Source: Breoghania sp037026715
Lineage (GTDB): Bacteria; Pseudomonadota; Alphaproteobacteria; Rhizobiales; Stappiaceae
Direction of reading: 5' to 3'
DNA: 64,000 bases
Assembly: GCF_037026715.1 (NCBI RefSeq)
Contig: NZ_JBANCG010000011.1
Span: forward strand, 72,621 to 136,620
Notes under the pieces: model-generated
Told to the model about the DNA's origin: nothing
Database searches by the model: none
Seen by the model: the letters and a program-made list of their open reading frames with translations, nothing else
Shown: positions 16,748 through 25,720 of the stretch, one piece after another
How the letters are laid out: each line of letters opens with the position of its first letter
How positions within the stretch are numbered: the stretch's first letter is position 1
Translations under genes and position numbers: made by a program

Positions 16748-17435
16748 CACGGCGGTAGAATGGAACACCGATGAGGAACTCTTCGCGCTCATTCGCGCGG
16801 AGCTGACCACCTGCCCGATCTCCGACGTGATGGAGCTCATGGGGTTCGCCTATCCCATGCTGCCGCACGAGATCGCGCCGCTCGGCTCGCCCAAGGTGAT
16901 GATCGGCCGCGCCATGCCCGTACGCGACGAGGCTCCCATCCCGCATGGCGGTCTGAAACGCTACGATTCCAAGCCCTTCGGCCTGCTTTTTGAATCGATT
17001 GAGGACCTGAAGCCCGGCGAGGTCTACATCGCTTCCGGCGGCCCCACCTACGCCGCGCGTCTCGGCGACATGCTGATCACCCGCGCCCATGCGCTGGGGG
17101 CCGCCGGGCTCGTCATCAACGGCAACGTGCGCGACGTGCAGGGCATCGGCGCCGTTGATGTCCCCGTCTTCTGCCGCGGCACCTACGCCTACGGCCTGCA
17201 GGGCCGGCACAACGTCGTCGACTACCGCTGCACCATCAAGGTCGGCCACGTGCTCGTCAGGCCCGGCGATCTCGTCTTCGGCGATGCCGACGGCGTCATC
17301 GTCGTGCCGAGGGAATGCGAGCGGGACATCATCCCCAAGGCGCTCGCCAAGGCACGCCTGGAAGCAAAGGTCCGCACGGCGATCGAGGCGGGCGAAAGCG
17401 TGGTCGACGCGTTCGCGAAATACGCCGTCATGTGA
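16719..17435 (+). CDS. RraA-like aldolase/decarboxylase family protein
   Basis: 238 residues of the RraA / 4-hydroxy-4-methyl-2-oxoglutarate aldolase fold, whose members cleave or decarboxylate small oxo-acids with a divalent metal. The signature GDMLITRAHALGAAGLVING is followed by NVRD, where Arg and Asp are the substrate and metal contacts. The C-terminal DAFAKYAVM is also family-typical. It is co-translated with thioesterase 1 (29-bp overlap) and lies 31 bp before the aminotransferase. In this cluster it may make or remove an oxo-acid intermediate. That role is inference. Confidence 0.85.
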   Translation: MNQLVQPTDSTAVEWNTDEELFALIRAELTTCPISDVMELMGFAYPMLPHEIAPLGSPKVMIGRAMPVRDEAPIPHGGLKRYDSKPFGLLFESIEDLKPGEVYIASGGPTYAARLGDMLITRAHALGAAGLVINGNVRDVQGIGAVDVPVFCRGTYAYGLQGRHNVVDYRCTIKVGHVLVRPGDLVFGDADGVIVVPRECERDIIPKALAKARLEAKVRTAIEAGESVVDAFAKYAVM

Positions 17436-17466
17436 AGATCAATCCAAACAGGAAGGCACCGGAACC

Positions 17467-18417
17467 ATGTGGGCACCCTATATCTGGAAGAATGGCGAGC
17501 TTTGCGAATGGGAAAAGGCGCAGGTGCATGTGCTCTCCCACGCGCTTCATTACGGCACCAGCATCTTCGAGGGCTTGCGCGCTTACGAGATCGGCGAGGA
17601 TGCCTGCGTCCTGCGCGGACGCGAGCATTTCGAACGCATGCTCTTCAGTTGCCGGGTCGCCCGCGCTCCCTCACCGCTCGACGTGGACGAATGGATGGAG
17701 GCCACTGCGGCGACGCTGCGCGCCAACGAGCATCGCGCCGCCTATATCCGCCCCCTCGTCTACCGTGGTCTCGGCGAGACCCTTGGCCTCGACGGACGCA
17801 GCGGCCCGATCGAGGCCATCGTCGCGACCGTGCCGTGGGCAACCTATTTCGGTGCGGACGCGCTGGAGCGGGGGATCGATGCCCAGGTCTCCAGCTGGCG
17901 CCGGCCCGGCGCAGGCGCCGTCAGCGCGCTCGCCAAGATCGGCGGACATTACGCCGAGGCGCAGATGGTTCTGGCGGAAGCCAAGGACAACGGCTTCGCC
18001 GAAGGCATCATGCTCGACCAGATGGGCCACGTCACAGAGGGCAGCGGCCAGAACATCTTCCTCGTTATCGGCGAGGAACTGATCACCCCCGGGCTCGGCG
18101 ACAGCATTCTGGAGGGCGTCACCCGAAACTGTATCCGCACGATCGCCGCCGACCTCGGTCTCACCGTGCGCGAGGTGGCCATCCCGAGAGACCTGCTCTA
18201 CAAGGCCGACGAAATCTTCTTCACAGGCACGGCGGTGGAGGTCTGCCCGGTGCGCTCCGTCGACCGCATCACCGTCGGTGAAGGCCGCATGGGGCCCGTC
18301 ACCCGAGCTATCCAGCAGATGTTCTTCGGCATCGTCACCGGAGCCCTGCCCGACAAGTGGGGCTGGCTGGAACCGGTTCGCATAGAACCGCTCGTGCAGG
18401 AAAGACGCGCCGTATGA
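17467..18417 (+). CDS. Branched-chain amino acid aminotransferase
   Basis: 316 residues, fold-type IV PLP enzyme of the IlvE family, interconverting branched-chain oxo-acids and amino acids with glutamate. Lys157 in ALAKIGGHY is the PLP lysine, and Glu191 in TEGSGQNIF contacts the PLP ring nitrogen. YGTSIFEGLRAY and GDSILEGVTR are further family motifs. AGGAAGG precedes the chosen ATG by about 10 bases; the open frame runs further upstream only because of codon bias. It ends in ATGA overlapping thioesterase 2. It probably supplies or recycles the amino acid that is halogenated. Confidence 0.92.
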   Translation: MWAPYIWKNGELCEWEKAQVHVLSHALHYGTSIFEGLRAYEIGEDACVLRGREHFERMLFSCRVARAPSPLDVDEWMEATAATLRANEHRAAYIRPLVYRGLGETLGLDGRSGPIEAIVATVPWATYFGADALERGIDAQVSSWRRPGAGAVSALAKIGGHYAEAQMVLAEAKDNGFAEGIMLDQMGHVTEGSGQNIFLVIGEELITPGLGDSILEGVTRNCIRTIAADLGLTVREVAIPRDLLYKADEIFFTGTAVEVCPVRSVDRITVGEGRMGPVTRAIQQMFFGIVTGALPDKWGWLEPVRIEPLVQERRAV

Positions 18418-19268
18418 ACGTCCTCAGTCCCGAAAGAACGCCAGCCGTGGTCCGGGAGGAAACGCCCTGGCTCGTGTTCCACGGCAAGTCGCAGCCCGAG
18501 GCGGTCCGCCTGCGGCTCTTCTGCTTCCACCACGCAGGTGCCGCAGCCTCCATGTTCCACTCCTGGCCCGACCAGCTGCCGGCTGGCGTGGAGGTGATCG
18601 CCGTTCAGCTGCCGGGCCGCGAATACCGGTTCTCCGAACCGCTCGCAACCAATGTGCGACAGCTGGAGAAGCCCATCGCGGATGCGCTGGAGCCCTACCT
18701 CGACCGGCCTTATGCCTTCTTCGGCCACTCCATGGGCATTCTCGTGGGCTTCAACGTGGCGCGAACCTTGCGCGAACGGGGCCGGCGGCAGCCATCGATG
18801 ATCATCGCCTCCGGCCGCTCGTCGCCGCAATTCATGTGGACCGATAAAGGCATGGAGACGCTGCCCGACGAGGATTTCGTCACTGCCGTGCGCGACTACA
18901 ATGGCACGCCGGAGGAACTGCTGCGCGAGGAGGCGCTGCGCGAACTCTGGCTGCCGCGGCTCAGAGCCGACCTCACCATTTCAGCCACGTACGAATATTT
19001 CGAAAAACCGCCTTTCACCTGCCCGATCCTCGTTTTTCACGGAGACAACGACAGGCTCGTCTCAAAAGAGGGGCTCGCCGGCTGGCAGGTGCATTCGAGC
19101 GAGCCGGTCAACTATGTCCGTTTTTCGGGCAATCACTTCTTCTTACTGAAGAGCGAGCAGGAGGTGCTCGCGAAGCTGCATATTATTTTAAAAAATCACC
19201 TTATTCATTTGGAGAAGAACAATGACAATGGGAAAGGATTTTTGGGAGATCCGCTCGAAAGAACCTGA
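18414..19268 (+). CDS. Type II thioesterase 2
   Basis: 284 residues, alpha/beta hydrolase with nucleophile elbow GHSMG (Ser106), PGRE (68-71) and catalytic histidine in SGNHFFLL. It is clearly related to thioesterase 1, but not a recent copy. One of the two may act on mis-loaded carrier (editing) and the other release the product, or one may transfer the aminoacyl group, as SyrC does, although SyrC uses Cys. The start ATG overlaps the aminotransferase stop (ATGA). The last 47 bp overlap the isopropylmalate synthase gene. Confidence 0.87.
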   Translation: MNVLSPERTPAVVREETPWLVFHGKSQPEAVRLRLFCFHHAGAAASMFHSWPDQLPAGVEVIAVQLPGREYRFSEPLATNVRQLEKPIADALEPYLDRPYAFFGHSMGILVGFNVARTLRERGRRQPSMIIASGRSSPQFMWTDKGMETLPDEDFVTAVRDYNGTPEELLREEALRELWLPRLRADLTISATYEYFEKPPFTCPILVFHGDNDRLVSKEGLAGWQVHSSEPVNYVRFSGNHFFLLKSEQEVLAKLHIILKNHLIHLEKNNDNGKGFLGDPLERT

Positions 19269-20475
19269 TCGGGTCACGATACTGGACACAACCCTTCGCG
19301 ATGGAGAGCAGAGCCCCGGTGTGAGCCTGACCGGCGCGGAGAAGCTGGAGATCGCCCAGCAACTCGCGCGCCTCGGTGTCGATGTCATCGAGGCCGGTTT
19401 CCCCGCCTCCAGCGCCGGCGAGCTGGCCGCCGTCCAGCGCATCGCGGAGACTGTCGGGCGCGGCCAGGGTCATGCGCAGCGCGGCGGACGTCTCGAGCCC
19501 CCCGGCATCGCCGGCCTTTCCCGCGCCAACCGCCACGACATCGACAAGACCTGGGAAGGCGTGCGCGCGGCGAAGTACCCGCGCATCCACATCGTGCTGC
19601 CGACCAGCGACATTCATCTGAAATACAAGCTGGAGAAGACGCGCGGCCAGGTTCTGCAGATCGCCCGGGACATGGTCTCCTACGCCCGCTCGCTTTGCGA
19701 CGACGTGGAATTCTCCGCCGAGGACTCCACCCGTACCGACCGCGACTACCTGTTCGAGGTGCTGGATGCGGTGGTGGACGCGGGCGCGCGGACGCTGAAC
19801 ATCCCCGACACGGTCGGCTACGCCATGCCGGCGGAATACGGCGACCTGATCCGCGCCCTGTGCGAACGCTATGCCGCGCGCGGCGATGTGGTCATTTCTG
19901 GCCATTGCCACGACGATCTCGGCGTCGCCACCGCCAATACGTTGGCGGCGATCGCCAACGGCGCGCGGCAGGTGGAGGTAACCATCAACGGCATCGGCGA
20001 GCGGGCGGGCAATGCCTGCCTCCTGGAAACCGTGATGGCGCTTCACACGCGCAAGCCCTTCTACGGCCTGGAAACCGGCATCGACAGGCACGAGATCGGC
20101 CCCACCAGCCGGCTCGTCTCCACGCTGACCGGCATGGCGCTTCAGGCGAACAAGGCGATCACCGGCGCCAATGCCTTCGCCCACGAATCCGGCATCCACC
20201 AGGACGGCATCCTGAAAAACCGCTCCACCTACGAGATCATGGAGGCAAGCGAGCTCGGTCTCGACCAGACGGGCCTCGTGCTCGGCAAGCACAGCGGTCG
20301 AAACGCGTTCCGTGCCAAACTGAAGGAGCTGGGCTTCGCGATGGAGGATGGCGAGCTCAACCGCGCGTTCACCCGCTTCAAGGACATGGCCGACAACCAG
20401 AAGTCGGTGAGCGAGGCGGAGATCCGAGCGATTTGCGAAATGATGGAAAGCGAGAGGGAGGGCGCGCCGTTATGA
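19222..20475 (+). CDS. 2-isopropylmalate synthase-like enzyme without regulatory domain
   Basis: 417 residues against about 510-560 for LeuA. The catalytic TIM barrel is complete: TTLRDGEQSPG with the metal and catalytic Arg-Asp, SAEDSTRTD, the metal motif HCHDDLG, and INGIGERAGN. The C-terminal allosteric LeuA dimer domain (about 110 residues) that binds leucine is absent, so the enzyme should escape leucine feedback. A region between residues about 78 and 93 (GRGQGHAQRGGRLEPPG) is longer than usual. GGAG is 7 bases before the ATG. It condenses acetyl-CoA with a 2-oxo-acid, and isomerase and dehydrogenase partners must come from elsewhere. Homologation to a non-standard amino acid is possible. 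Confidence 0.88.
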   Translation: MTMGKDFWEIRSKEPDRVTILDTTLRDGEQSPGVSLTGAEKLEIAQQLARLGVDVIEAGFPASSAGELAAVQRIAETVGRGQGHAQRGGRLEPPGIAGLSRANRHDIDKTWEGVRAAKYPRIHIVLPTSDIHLKYKLEKTRGQVLQIARDMVSYARSLCDDVEFSAEDSTRTDRDYLFEVLDAVVDAGARTLNIPDTVGYAMPAEYGDLIRALCERYAARGDVVISGHCHDDLGVATANTLAAIANGARQVEVTINGIGERAGNACLLETVMALHTRKPFYGLETGIDRHEIGPTSRLVSTLTGMALQANKAITGANAFAHESGIHQDGILKNRSTYEIMEASELGLDQTGLVLGKHSGRNAFRAKLKELGFAMEDGELNRAFTRFKDMADNQKSVSEAEIRAICEMMESEREGAPL

Positions 20476-21848
20476 GCAGCAAGCGTATCCACTTCGGCGT
20501 CATGCTTCAGGGCGCCGGCGTCAACATGAACGCGTGGCGGCACCCCAGCGTGCCGCCCAACGCCAGCATCAATTTCGATTTCTACGTCGAACGCGCCCGC
20601 AAGGCCGAGGCCGCAGGGCTCGATTTCGTCTTCATCGCGGACGGGCTTTACATCCACGAAAAGTCCTTTCCGCATTTTCTCAACCGTTTCGAGCCGGTGG
20701 CGATCCTGTCCGCGCTTGCGGCGATGACCTCGAAGATCGGGCTGGTCGGCACCATGTCGACCTCCTACTCCGATCCTTTCACGCTCGCCCGCCAGTTCGG
20801 ATCCATCGACATGATCTCCGGCGGCCGGGCGGCGTGGAACGCGGTCACCTCGCCGCTGGAGGGATCGGGCCGCAACTACTCGCGCGCCCACCCCGATCAC
20901 GCGCTGCGCTACAAGATCGCCGACGAATACCTGGAGGTGGTGACGAAGCTGTGGGACAGCTGGGACGATGACGCCTTCATCCGCGACGTCGAAACCGGCC
21001 GCTTCATGGATCCGGCGAAGATGCACCGGCTTGATCACCACGGTGCGTTCTTCGACGTCGAGGGTCCGCTCAACATCGCCCGCTCGCCCCAGGGCCAGCC
21101 GCTGATCTTCCAGGCCGGCGCATCGGATGCGGGCATCGAGCTTGCCGCCAAGTACGCCGACTGTGTCTTCACCAACGGCGGCACGCTGGAAAAGGCGCAG
21201 ACCTTCTACCGCAAGGTGAAGGATGCGGCCCGCGCCCACGGGCGCAACCCGGACCACATCAAGATCTTCCCCGGCACCGGCCCGGTGATTGGCACGACCG
21301 AGGAAGCCGCCCAGGAACGCCTTCGCGAATTCGGCCAGCTTCTCACGATCGAGGACGCGCTCAATTATCTCAGCCACTTCTTCCAGCAGCACGACTTCAC
21401 GGTCTATCCGCTGGACGACCCCTTCCCCGATCTCGGCGATCTCGGAAAGGACGGCTTCCGCTCAACATCGGAGGAGATTTCCCGTATCGCGCGCGAACGC
21501 GGCCTCACCCTTCGCGAGGTGGCGGTGGAAACGGCGACGCTCCGGGCCCATATCGGCACGTCGGAAACCTTCACCGGGTCGGCGGAGAGGATCGCCGGCG
21601 AGATGATCCGCTGGATCGACGAAGGCGCCGCCGACGGCTTCATGCTGGGCTTCCCGGTGCTCGGCTGCGGGCTCGACGATTTCGTCGACCTCGTGCTGCC
21701 GATCCTGGCCGAGCGCGGCTATCACGACATGCAGACGCAGGGCACCACCTTGCGCGATCATTTCGGCCTGCCCTATCGCGAAAGCGTCTACGCACACCCG
21801 GCCGACCCGGCGGCGGAGGAACAGGTGCCGGCCATGGCCGGTCGCTAG
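20472..21848 (+). CDS. Flavin-dependent LLM-class monooxygenase (NtaA/SnaA/DszA family)
   Basis: 458 residues, luciferase-like FMNH2-dependent monooxygenase. Features typical of the subfamily are the N-terminal IHFGVMLQGAG, DMISGGRAAWNAVTS for flavin and phosphate contacts, and QAGASDAGIELAAKYADCVF. Its ATG overlaps the isopropylmalate synthase stop (ATGA), so it belongs to the halogenase operon. It could hydroxylate carbon or nitrogen or cleave a C-S or C-N bond in the pathway. The reduced flavin must come from a separate reductase, not seen here. Confidence 0.88.
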   Translation: MSSKRIHFGVMLQGAGVNMNAWRHPSVPPNASINFDFYVERARKAEAAGLDFVFIADGLYIHEKSFPHFLNRFEPVAILSALAAMTSKIGLVGTMSTSYSDPFTLARQFGSIDMISGGRAAWNAVTSPLEGSGRNYSRAHPDHALRYKIADEYLEVVTKLWDSWDDDAFIRDVETGRFMDPAKMHRLDHHGAFFDVEGPLNIARSPQGQPLIFQAGASDAGIELAAKYADCVFTNGGTLEKAQTFYRKVKDAARAHGRNPDHIKIFPGTGPVIGTTEEAAQERLREFGQLLTIEDALNYLSHFFQQHDFTVYPLDDPFPDLGDLGKDGFRSTSEEISRIARERGLTLREVAVETATLRAHIGTSETFTGSAERIAGEMIRWIDEGAADGFMLGFPVLGCGLDDFVDLVLPILAERGYHDMQTQGTTLRDHFGLPYRESVYAHPADPAAEEQVPAMAGR

Positions 21849-22068
21849 ACGATTACCGACCAGATCGGTTCGCTCTGGCGGAATAGGCTTTGGCATGTGA
21901 CAGGTCCCGGATCGGCACAATCCGATCCGGGACGAACCGAGGGGAAAATCGGGATCATCCCTCGCCTTTCCCCCCGTTCCCCTGCCGATCGGCCTTTCCC
22001 CCCAGCGCCGGCTTGTTCTAGTCTTCCGCGGCAAACGCAACCCAGCGATTCCCGGGGAGGAATGGCCC

Positions 22069-22905
22069 TTGGCAGACACGCGCGCGACGGATCGCCAACA
22101 CGACGACACGGCGCACATGCCCTTTGGCAAGGATGTGATCCTGCGCGTGCGTGCCGAAATCGACGCCATGCCCGAGGCCCTTTCGCGCATCGGCAAGTAC
22201 ATCGTCGATAACCCGGAAAAGGCCGTGCGCTCCTCCGTTGCCGAACTCGCGCTGCATTCGACCAGCGGCGAGGCGAGCGTGGTGCGGTTTTGCCGGCATC
22301 TGGGCTATGACGGATTTCGCGATCTGAAGCTCGCGCTCGCCGCCGATATCGCCTACCGGGACCATGCCCGCGCCACCCACGGCGCCGATCCGCAGAGCGA
22401 ACTCGGCGTTCTGGAGACCCGCCTGTCGGATTCGATCGCCTCCACCCGCAAGCTGCTTGATCCCATGAGCCTGCGGCACGCTGCCGAGCGGCTTCTGGCA
22501 AGCCGGCGGATCGACATCTTCGGCGCAGGCGTCTCCGGCATCGTCGCGCAGATGCTCGCCTATCGTCTGCTGCGGCTCGGCCTCGTCGCCCAGGCCTTTC
22601 AGGATCCCACCCTCGCGCACGAGATCACCAATGGCGTGGATGCCACCTCCACCGCCATCGGCGTCAGCGAGACGGGCCTGACCAGCGACACGGTGAATTT
22701 CCTCGCCGGCCATCGAGCGGCCGGCGCCTTCACGATCCTTTTGACCGCGCGCCCCAACAGCCCCGCCGCCAACAAGGCCGACATCGTGCTCCATGCCGCA
22801 GCTCTCTCCCCGCCGCCCACCGGCGGAGAGGTCGGCGCCTCGATCGCCAAGATCTTCCTCGTCGAAGCGCTGGCCGAAGCGATTCAGGAGCTCCGCGCCA
22901 GTTGA
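22069..22905 (+). CDS. RpiR/MurR-family transcriptional regulator
   Basis: 278 residues: N-terminal RpiR helix-turn-helix (LSRIGKYIVDNPEKAVRSSV to VVRFCRHLGYDGFRDLK), then a SIS domain that usually binds a phosphosugar (IDIFGAGVSGIVAQMLAYRL). A TTG start at 22069 is preferred because GGGAGG ends 8 bases upstream and no ATG lies in frame until 22117. It stands between the halogenase operon and the molybdopterin oxidoreductase and could control either, or the ABC importer. Confidence 0.85.
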   Translation: MADTRATDRQHDDTAHMPFGKDVILRVRAEIDAMPEALSRIGKYIVDNPEKAVRSSVAELALHSTSGEASVVRFCRHLGYDGFRDLKLALAADIAYRDHARATHGADPQSELGVLETRLSDSIASTRKLLDPMSLRHAAERLLASRRIDIFGAGVSGIVAQMLAYRLLRLGLVAQAFQDPTLAHEITNGVDATSTAIGVSETGLTSDTVNFLAGHRAAGAFTILLTARPNSPAANKADIVLHAAALSPPPTGGEVGASIAKIFLVEALAEAIQELRAS

Positions 22906-23266
22906 TCGGCCGCCGCCCGCAAGCCCCGCCCGCTCTGCTCAAACGGGCAGCCCCCTTGCGGCATTGCTTCGGCCGAACCTGCCCTTACGACACCTTCTCA
23001 CGATAATCTTATAACTTATCGCTTTATTTAAAGACAAAACTTATGGTCACTTGTTCTTTTAAACTTTTAGATCAAGAATTATTCTGCCTCGAAATTCCAT
23101 AGCTCGAACAATTCGAAAAAGACATTCCTTTAATTCATGCCAGAAGAACACGATTTTTCCTGTCCATTGATAATTTTTTTGACTTGGATCATTTGAATTT
23201 CCGGCTCCAATTCTACCATGACGCCCGACCGACAAGACAAAACTGTGCATCGAGAAAGGTCGAGCC
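22906..23266. promoter_or_regulatory. AT-rich intergenic region upstream of the molybdoenzyme gene
   Basis: 361 bp without a gene, with strongly AT-rich sequence from 22990 to 23220. A TTGACT at about 23180 could be a -35 element for the downstream gene, but no convincing -10 pairs with it. No clear dyad is seen. Confidence 0.35.
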
Positions 23267-25642
23267 ATGCTGAACAGAAGACAGTTCGTGAACCTGATGG
23301 CCTCGGGAGCGATCAGCGCGACGATGCTGCCGCATCTTGCCCGCGCCGCGTCCGGCGCCGGAGGGGTCACCGACGGCCGCGTCATCGCCAACACCTGCCT
23401 GGGCCCGTTGTGGCTGGTCAAGAAGGACGGCAAGGTCGTTGGCGTCGAAATGCTGAAGCAGCTCGGCCAGCCCGATCCGTTGCTCGAGGCCATGCCCGAC
23501 CGGCTTTATTCGCGCAGCCGCATCAAGGCGCCGATGGTCCGCGCCGACTTCCTGAAGAACCGGGAAAAGAGCGACCGCACCCTGCGCGGCGCCGGCGATT
23601 TCGTCGAGGTGTCCTGGGACGACGCGATCAAACTGGTGGTCGAAGAAATCACGCGGGTGAAGGACACCTACGGCAACGAGGGTCTTCATCGCGGCAAGAG
23701 CTCCTGGGCCTCCAACCATGCCCACGTGCACAGAACAGAAGCGATGAACCAGCGCTTCTTCAACCTGATCGGCGGTTGCACCTCGTTCTTCGGCAACTAC
23801 TCCAACCAGGCCGTCAACGAGATCATCACCGGCATCGCCTGGGGCGGCACGATGACCGCCAGCGACTGGCCGGGCATCCACGAGAACGCCGAGCTGGTCG
23901 TCGCCTGGGGCGCCAATCCGCTGGTGACCACCCGCATCCTGTCCGCCCGCAAGAGCACCAAGGGCTGGCTCGATCTGAAGGGCACCGACATCGAGACCGT
24001 CGTCATCGACCCGCTGCACAACGACACCGCGAAATATCTTGGCTCGCAGTGGGTCCCGATCGCGCCGAACACCGACGTCGCGCTCGCGCTGGGCATCATG
24101 CACACGTTGCTCACCGAAGACCTCTACGACAAGGAATTCGTCCAGAGCCACGCCTACGGCTTCGATGATTTCGCGGCCTATCTGAAGGGCAAGGAAGACG
24201 GCACCGAGAAGACGGCCGCCTGGGCCGCCGACATCACCGGCATCCCGGCCGAGACCATCGAGGATCTCGCCCGCAAGATGGCTTCCAAGCGCACCTTCAT
24301 CGCCAGCGGCTGGTCGACCCAGCGCCAGCACCATGGCGAGCAGGCTCCCTGGGCGCTCATCGCGCTCGCCTGCATGCTCGGCCAGATCGGGCTTCCCGGC
24401 GGCGGCGTTTCGTTCGGCATGCACTATGCCGACGGCGGGTATCCCAAGCCCGACATGCCGGTCATCGGCGGAATGTCGCCGGGCAAGAACCCGGTCGACG
24501 TGACCTTCCCGATCGCCGCCTTCGCGGACGTGTTCCTGAACCCGGGCAAGGAGCTGCCCTACAAGGACCGCACCTTCAAGTACCCTGAACTCAAGCTGTC
24601 CTACACCTCCGGTGGCAACCAGTATACCCACCACCAGGACACGAACCGGCTGATCGAGGCCTACCGGAAGCTGGAGACGGTCATCGTCCAGGATCCGTGG
24701 TGGACCCCGACGGCGCGCTTTGCCGACATCGTCCTGCCGGCGGCGAGCGACCTGGAACGCAACGACGTCGGTCAGGTGGCAAACCTCATCCTCGCCTGCC
24801 GCCAGGTCGTCGCGCCGCAGCACAAGTCGCGGCCCGACTACGAGATCTTCACCGAGCTCGCCAGCCACTTCGGCGTCGAGGACAAGTACACCGACGGCGG
24901 CAAGACCGACGTCGACTGGGCCAAGGAACTCTACGAGGACGCTCGCGGCCGCTCCAAGACGGTCGAGATGCCGGAATTCGACGCGTTCTGGAACGGCGAA
25001 GGCATCATCGAGTTCCCGGAGGGTAAAGGCGACTTCACCATGCTCGCCGACTACCGCGAGGATCCGCTGCTGAACCCGATGGGCACGGCCACCGGCCTCA
25101 TCGAGATCACGTCTCCTTACGTGAAGAAAATGAACATCCCAGACTGCCCCGCCCATCCGACCTGGATGGAACCGGTGGAATGGCGCCGGAGCAAGGAAGC
25201 GGCCGACTATCCGCTGCAGCTCGTCTCCGCGCACCCGCCGCACCGCCTGCACTCGCAGATGGACAACGCCCACGACACCACGCCGTACAAGATCGATGAT
25301 CGCGAGCCGATGATGATCAACTCCAAGGATGCCGCCGATCGCGGCATTGCGGACGGCGATGTGGTGCGCGTGTTCAACGGTCGCGGCCAGACGCTCGCGG
25401 CTGCCGTCATCTCCGACGACATCTCGGCAGGCTCGATCTTGTTGCACGAGGGGGCATGGTACGACCCGGCCGAACCAGGCAAGACCGGCTCGCTCGACAA
25501 GGAAGGTTCGCCCAATATCCTGACGCGCGACCTGCCGCTCTCGTCCGCTTACGGCCAGGCGACGATTGCCGAAACCGCCATCGTGCAGGTCGAGAAGTAC
25601 ACGGGCGAGGTCCCGAAGGTCTCCGCCTACGACGGCGTGTGA
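23267..25642 (+). CDS. Periplasmic molybdopterin oxidoreductase (TMAO/DMSO/biotin-sulfoxide reductase family)
   Basis: 791 residues. A twin-arginine signal (NRRQFVNLMASG, residues 3-14) marks export after cofactor loading. There is no N-terminal Fe-S cysteine cluster, as in TorA/DmsA(Rhodobacter)/BisC enzymes, which carry bis-MGD ligated by serine. The serine is probably in GKSSWASNHAH. GMHYADGGYP, DPWWTPTARFADIVLPA and SAYGQATIAETAIV are family-like. Substrate: an S- or N-oxide. No pentahaem TorC partner and no TorD-type chaperone lies beside it. A strong terminator follows and the next gene is a peptide-type receptor. Confidence 0.87.
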   Translation: MLNRRQFVNLMASGAISATMLPHLARAASGAGGVTDGRVIANTCLGPLWLVKKDGKVVGVEMLKQLGQPDPLLEAMPDRLYSRSRIKAPMVRADFLKNREKSDRTLRGAGDFVEVSWDDAIKLVVEEITRVKDTYGNEGLHRGKSSWASNHAHVHRTEAMNQRFFNLIGGCTSFFGNYSNQAVNEIITGIAWGGTMTASDWPGIHENAELVVAWGANPLVTTRILSARKSTKGWLDLKGTDIETVVIDPLHNDTAKYLGSQWVPIAPNTDVALALGIMHTLLTEDLYDKEFVQSHAYGFDDFAAYLKGKEDGTEKTAAWAADITGIPAETIEDLARKMASKRTFIASGWSTQRQHHGEQAPWALIALACMLGQIGLPGGGVSFGMHYADGGYPKPDMPVIGGMSPGKNPVDVTFPIAAFADVFLNPGKELPYKDRTFKYPELKLSYTSGGNQYTHHQDTNRLIEAYRKLETVIVQDPWWTPTARFADIVLPAASDLERNDVGQVANLILACRQVVAPQHKSRPDYEIFTELASHFGVEDKYTDGGKTDVDWAKELYEDARGRSKTVEMPEFDAFWNGEGIIEFPEGKGDFTMLADYREDPLLNPMGTATGLIEITSPYVKKMNIPDCPAHPTWMEPVEWRRSKEAADYPLQLVSAHPPHRLHSQMDNAHDTTPYKIDDREPMMINSKDAADRGIADGDVVRVFNGRGQTLAAAVISDDISAGSILLHEGAWYDPAEPGKTGSLDKEGSPNILTRDLPLSSAYGQATIAETAIVQVEKYTGEVPKVSAYDGV

Positions 25643-25690
25643 TCACAACCGGACGGCGCCTGCCGCCTTCCGATCAACGCTGAAAAATCG

Positions 25691-25720
25691 AGGCCCCGGG
25701 CACCCCCGGGGCCTTTTCTT
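25691..25720 (+). terminator. Rho-independent terminator after the molybdoenzyme gene
   Basis: AGGCCCCGGG (25691-25700) pairs perfectly with CCCGGGGCCT (25705-25714) over a 4-base loop, followed by TTTCTTTT. A 10-bp GC stem plus U-tract is a strong terminator. Confidence 0.88.

Noticed and set aside
17089..17466. N-terminal extension of the aminotransferase
   Set aside because: The open frame overlaps the RraA-like gene and gives Ser/Arg-rich sequence without family similarity; the ATG at 17467 has a good ribosome site.
21897..22211. ATG at 22062 as the RpiR start
   Set aside because: It lies in another frame from the conserved domain; the TTG at 22069 fits the frame and the ribosome site.
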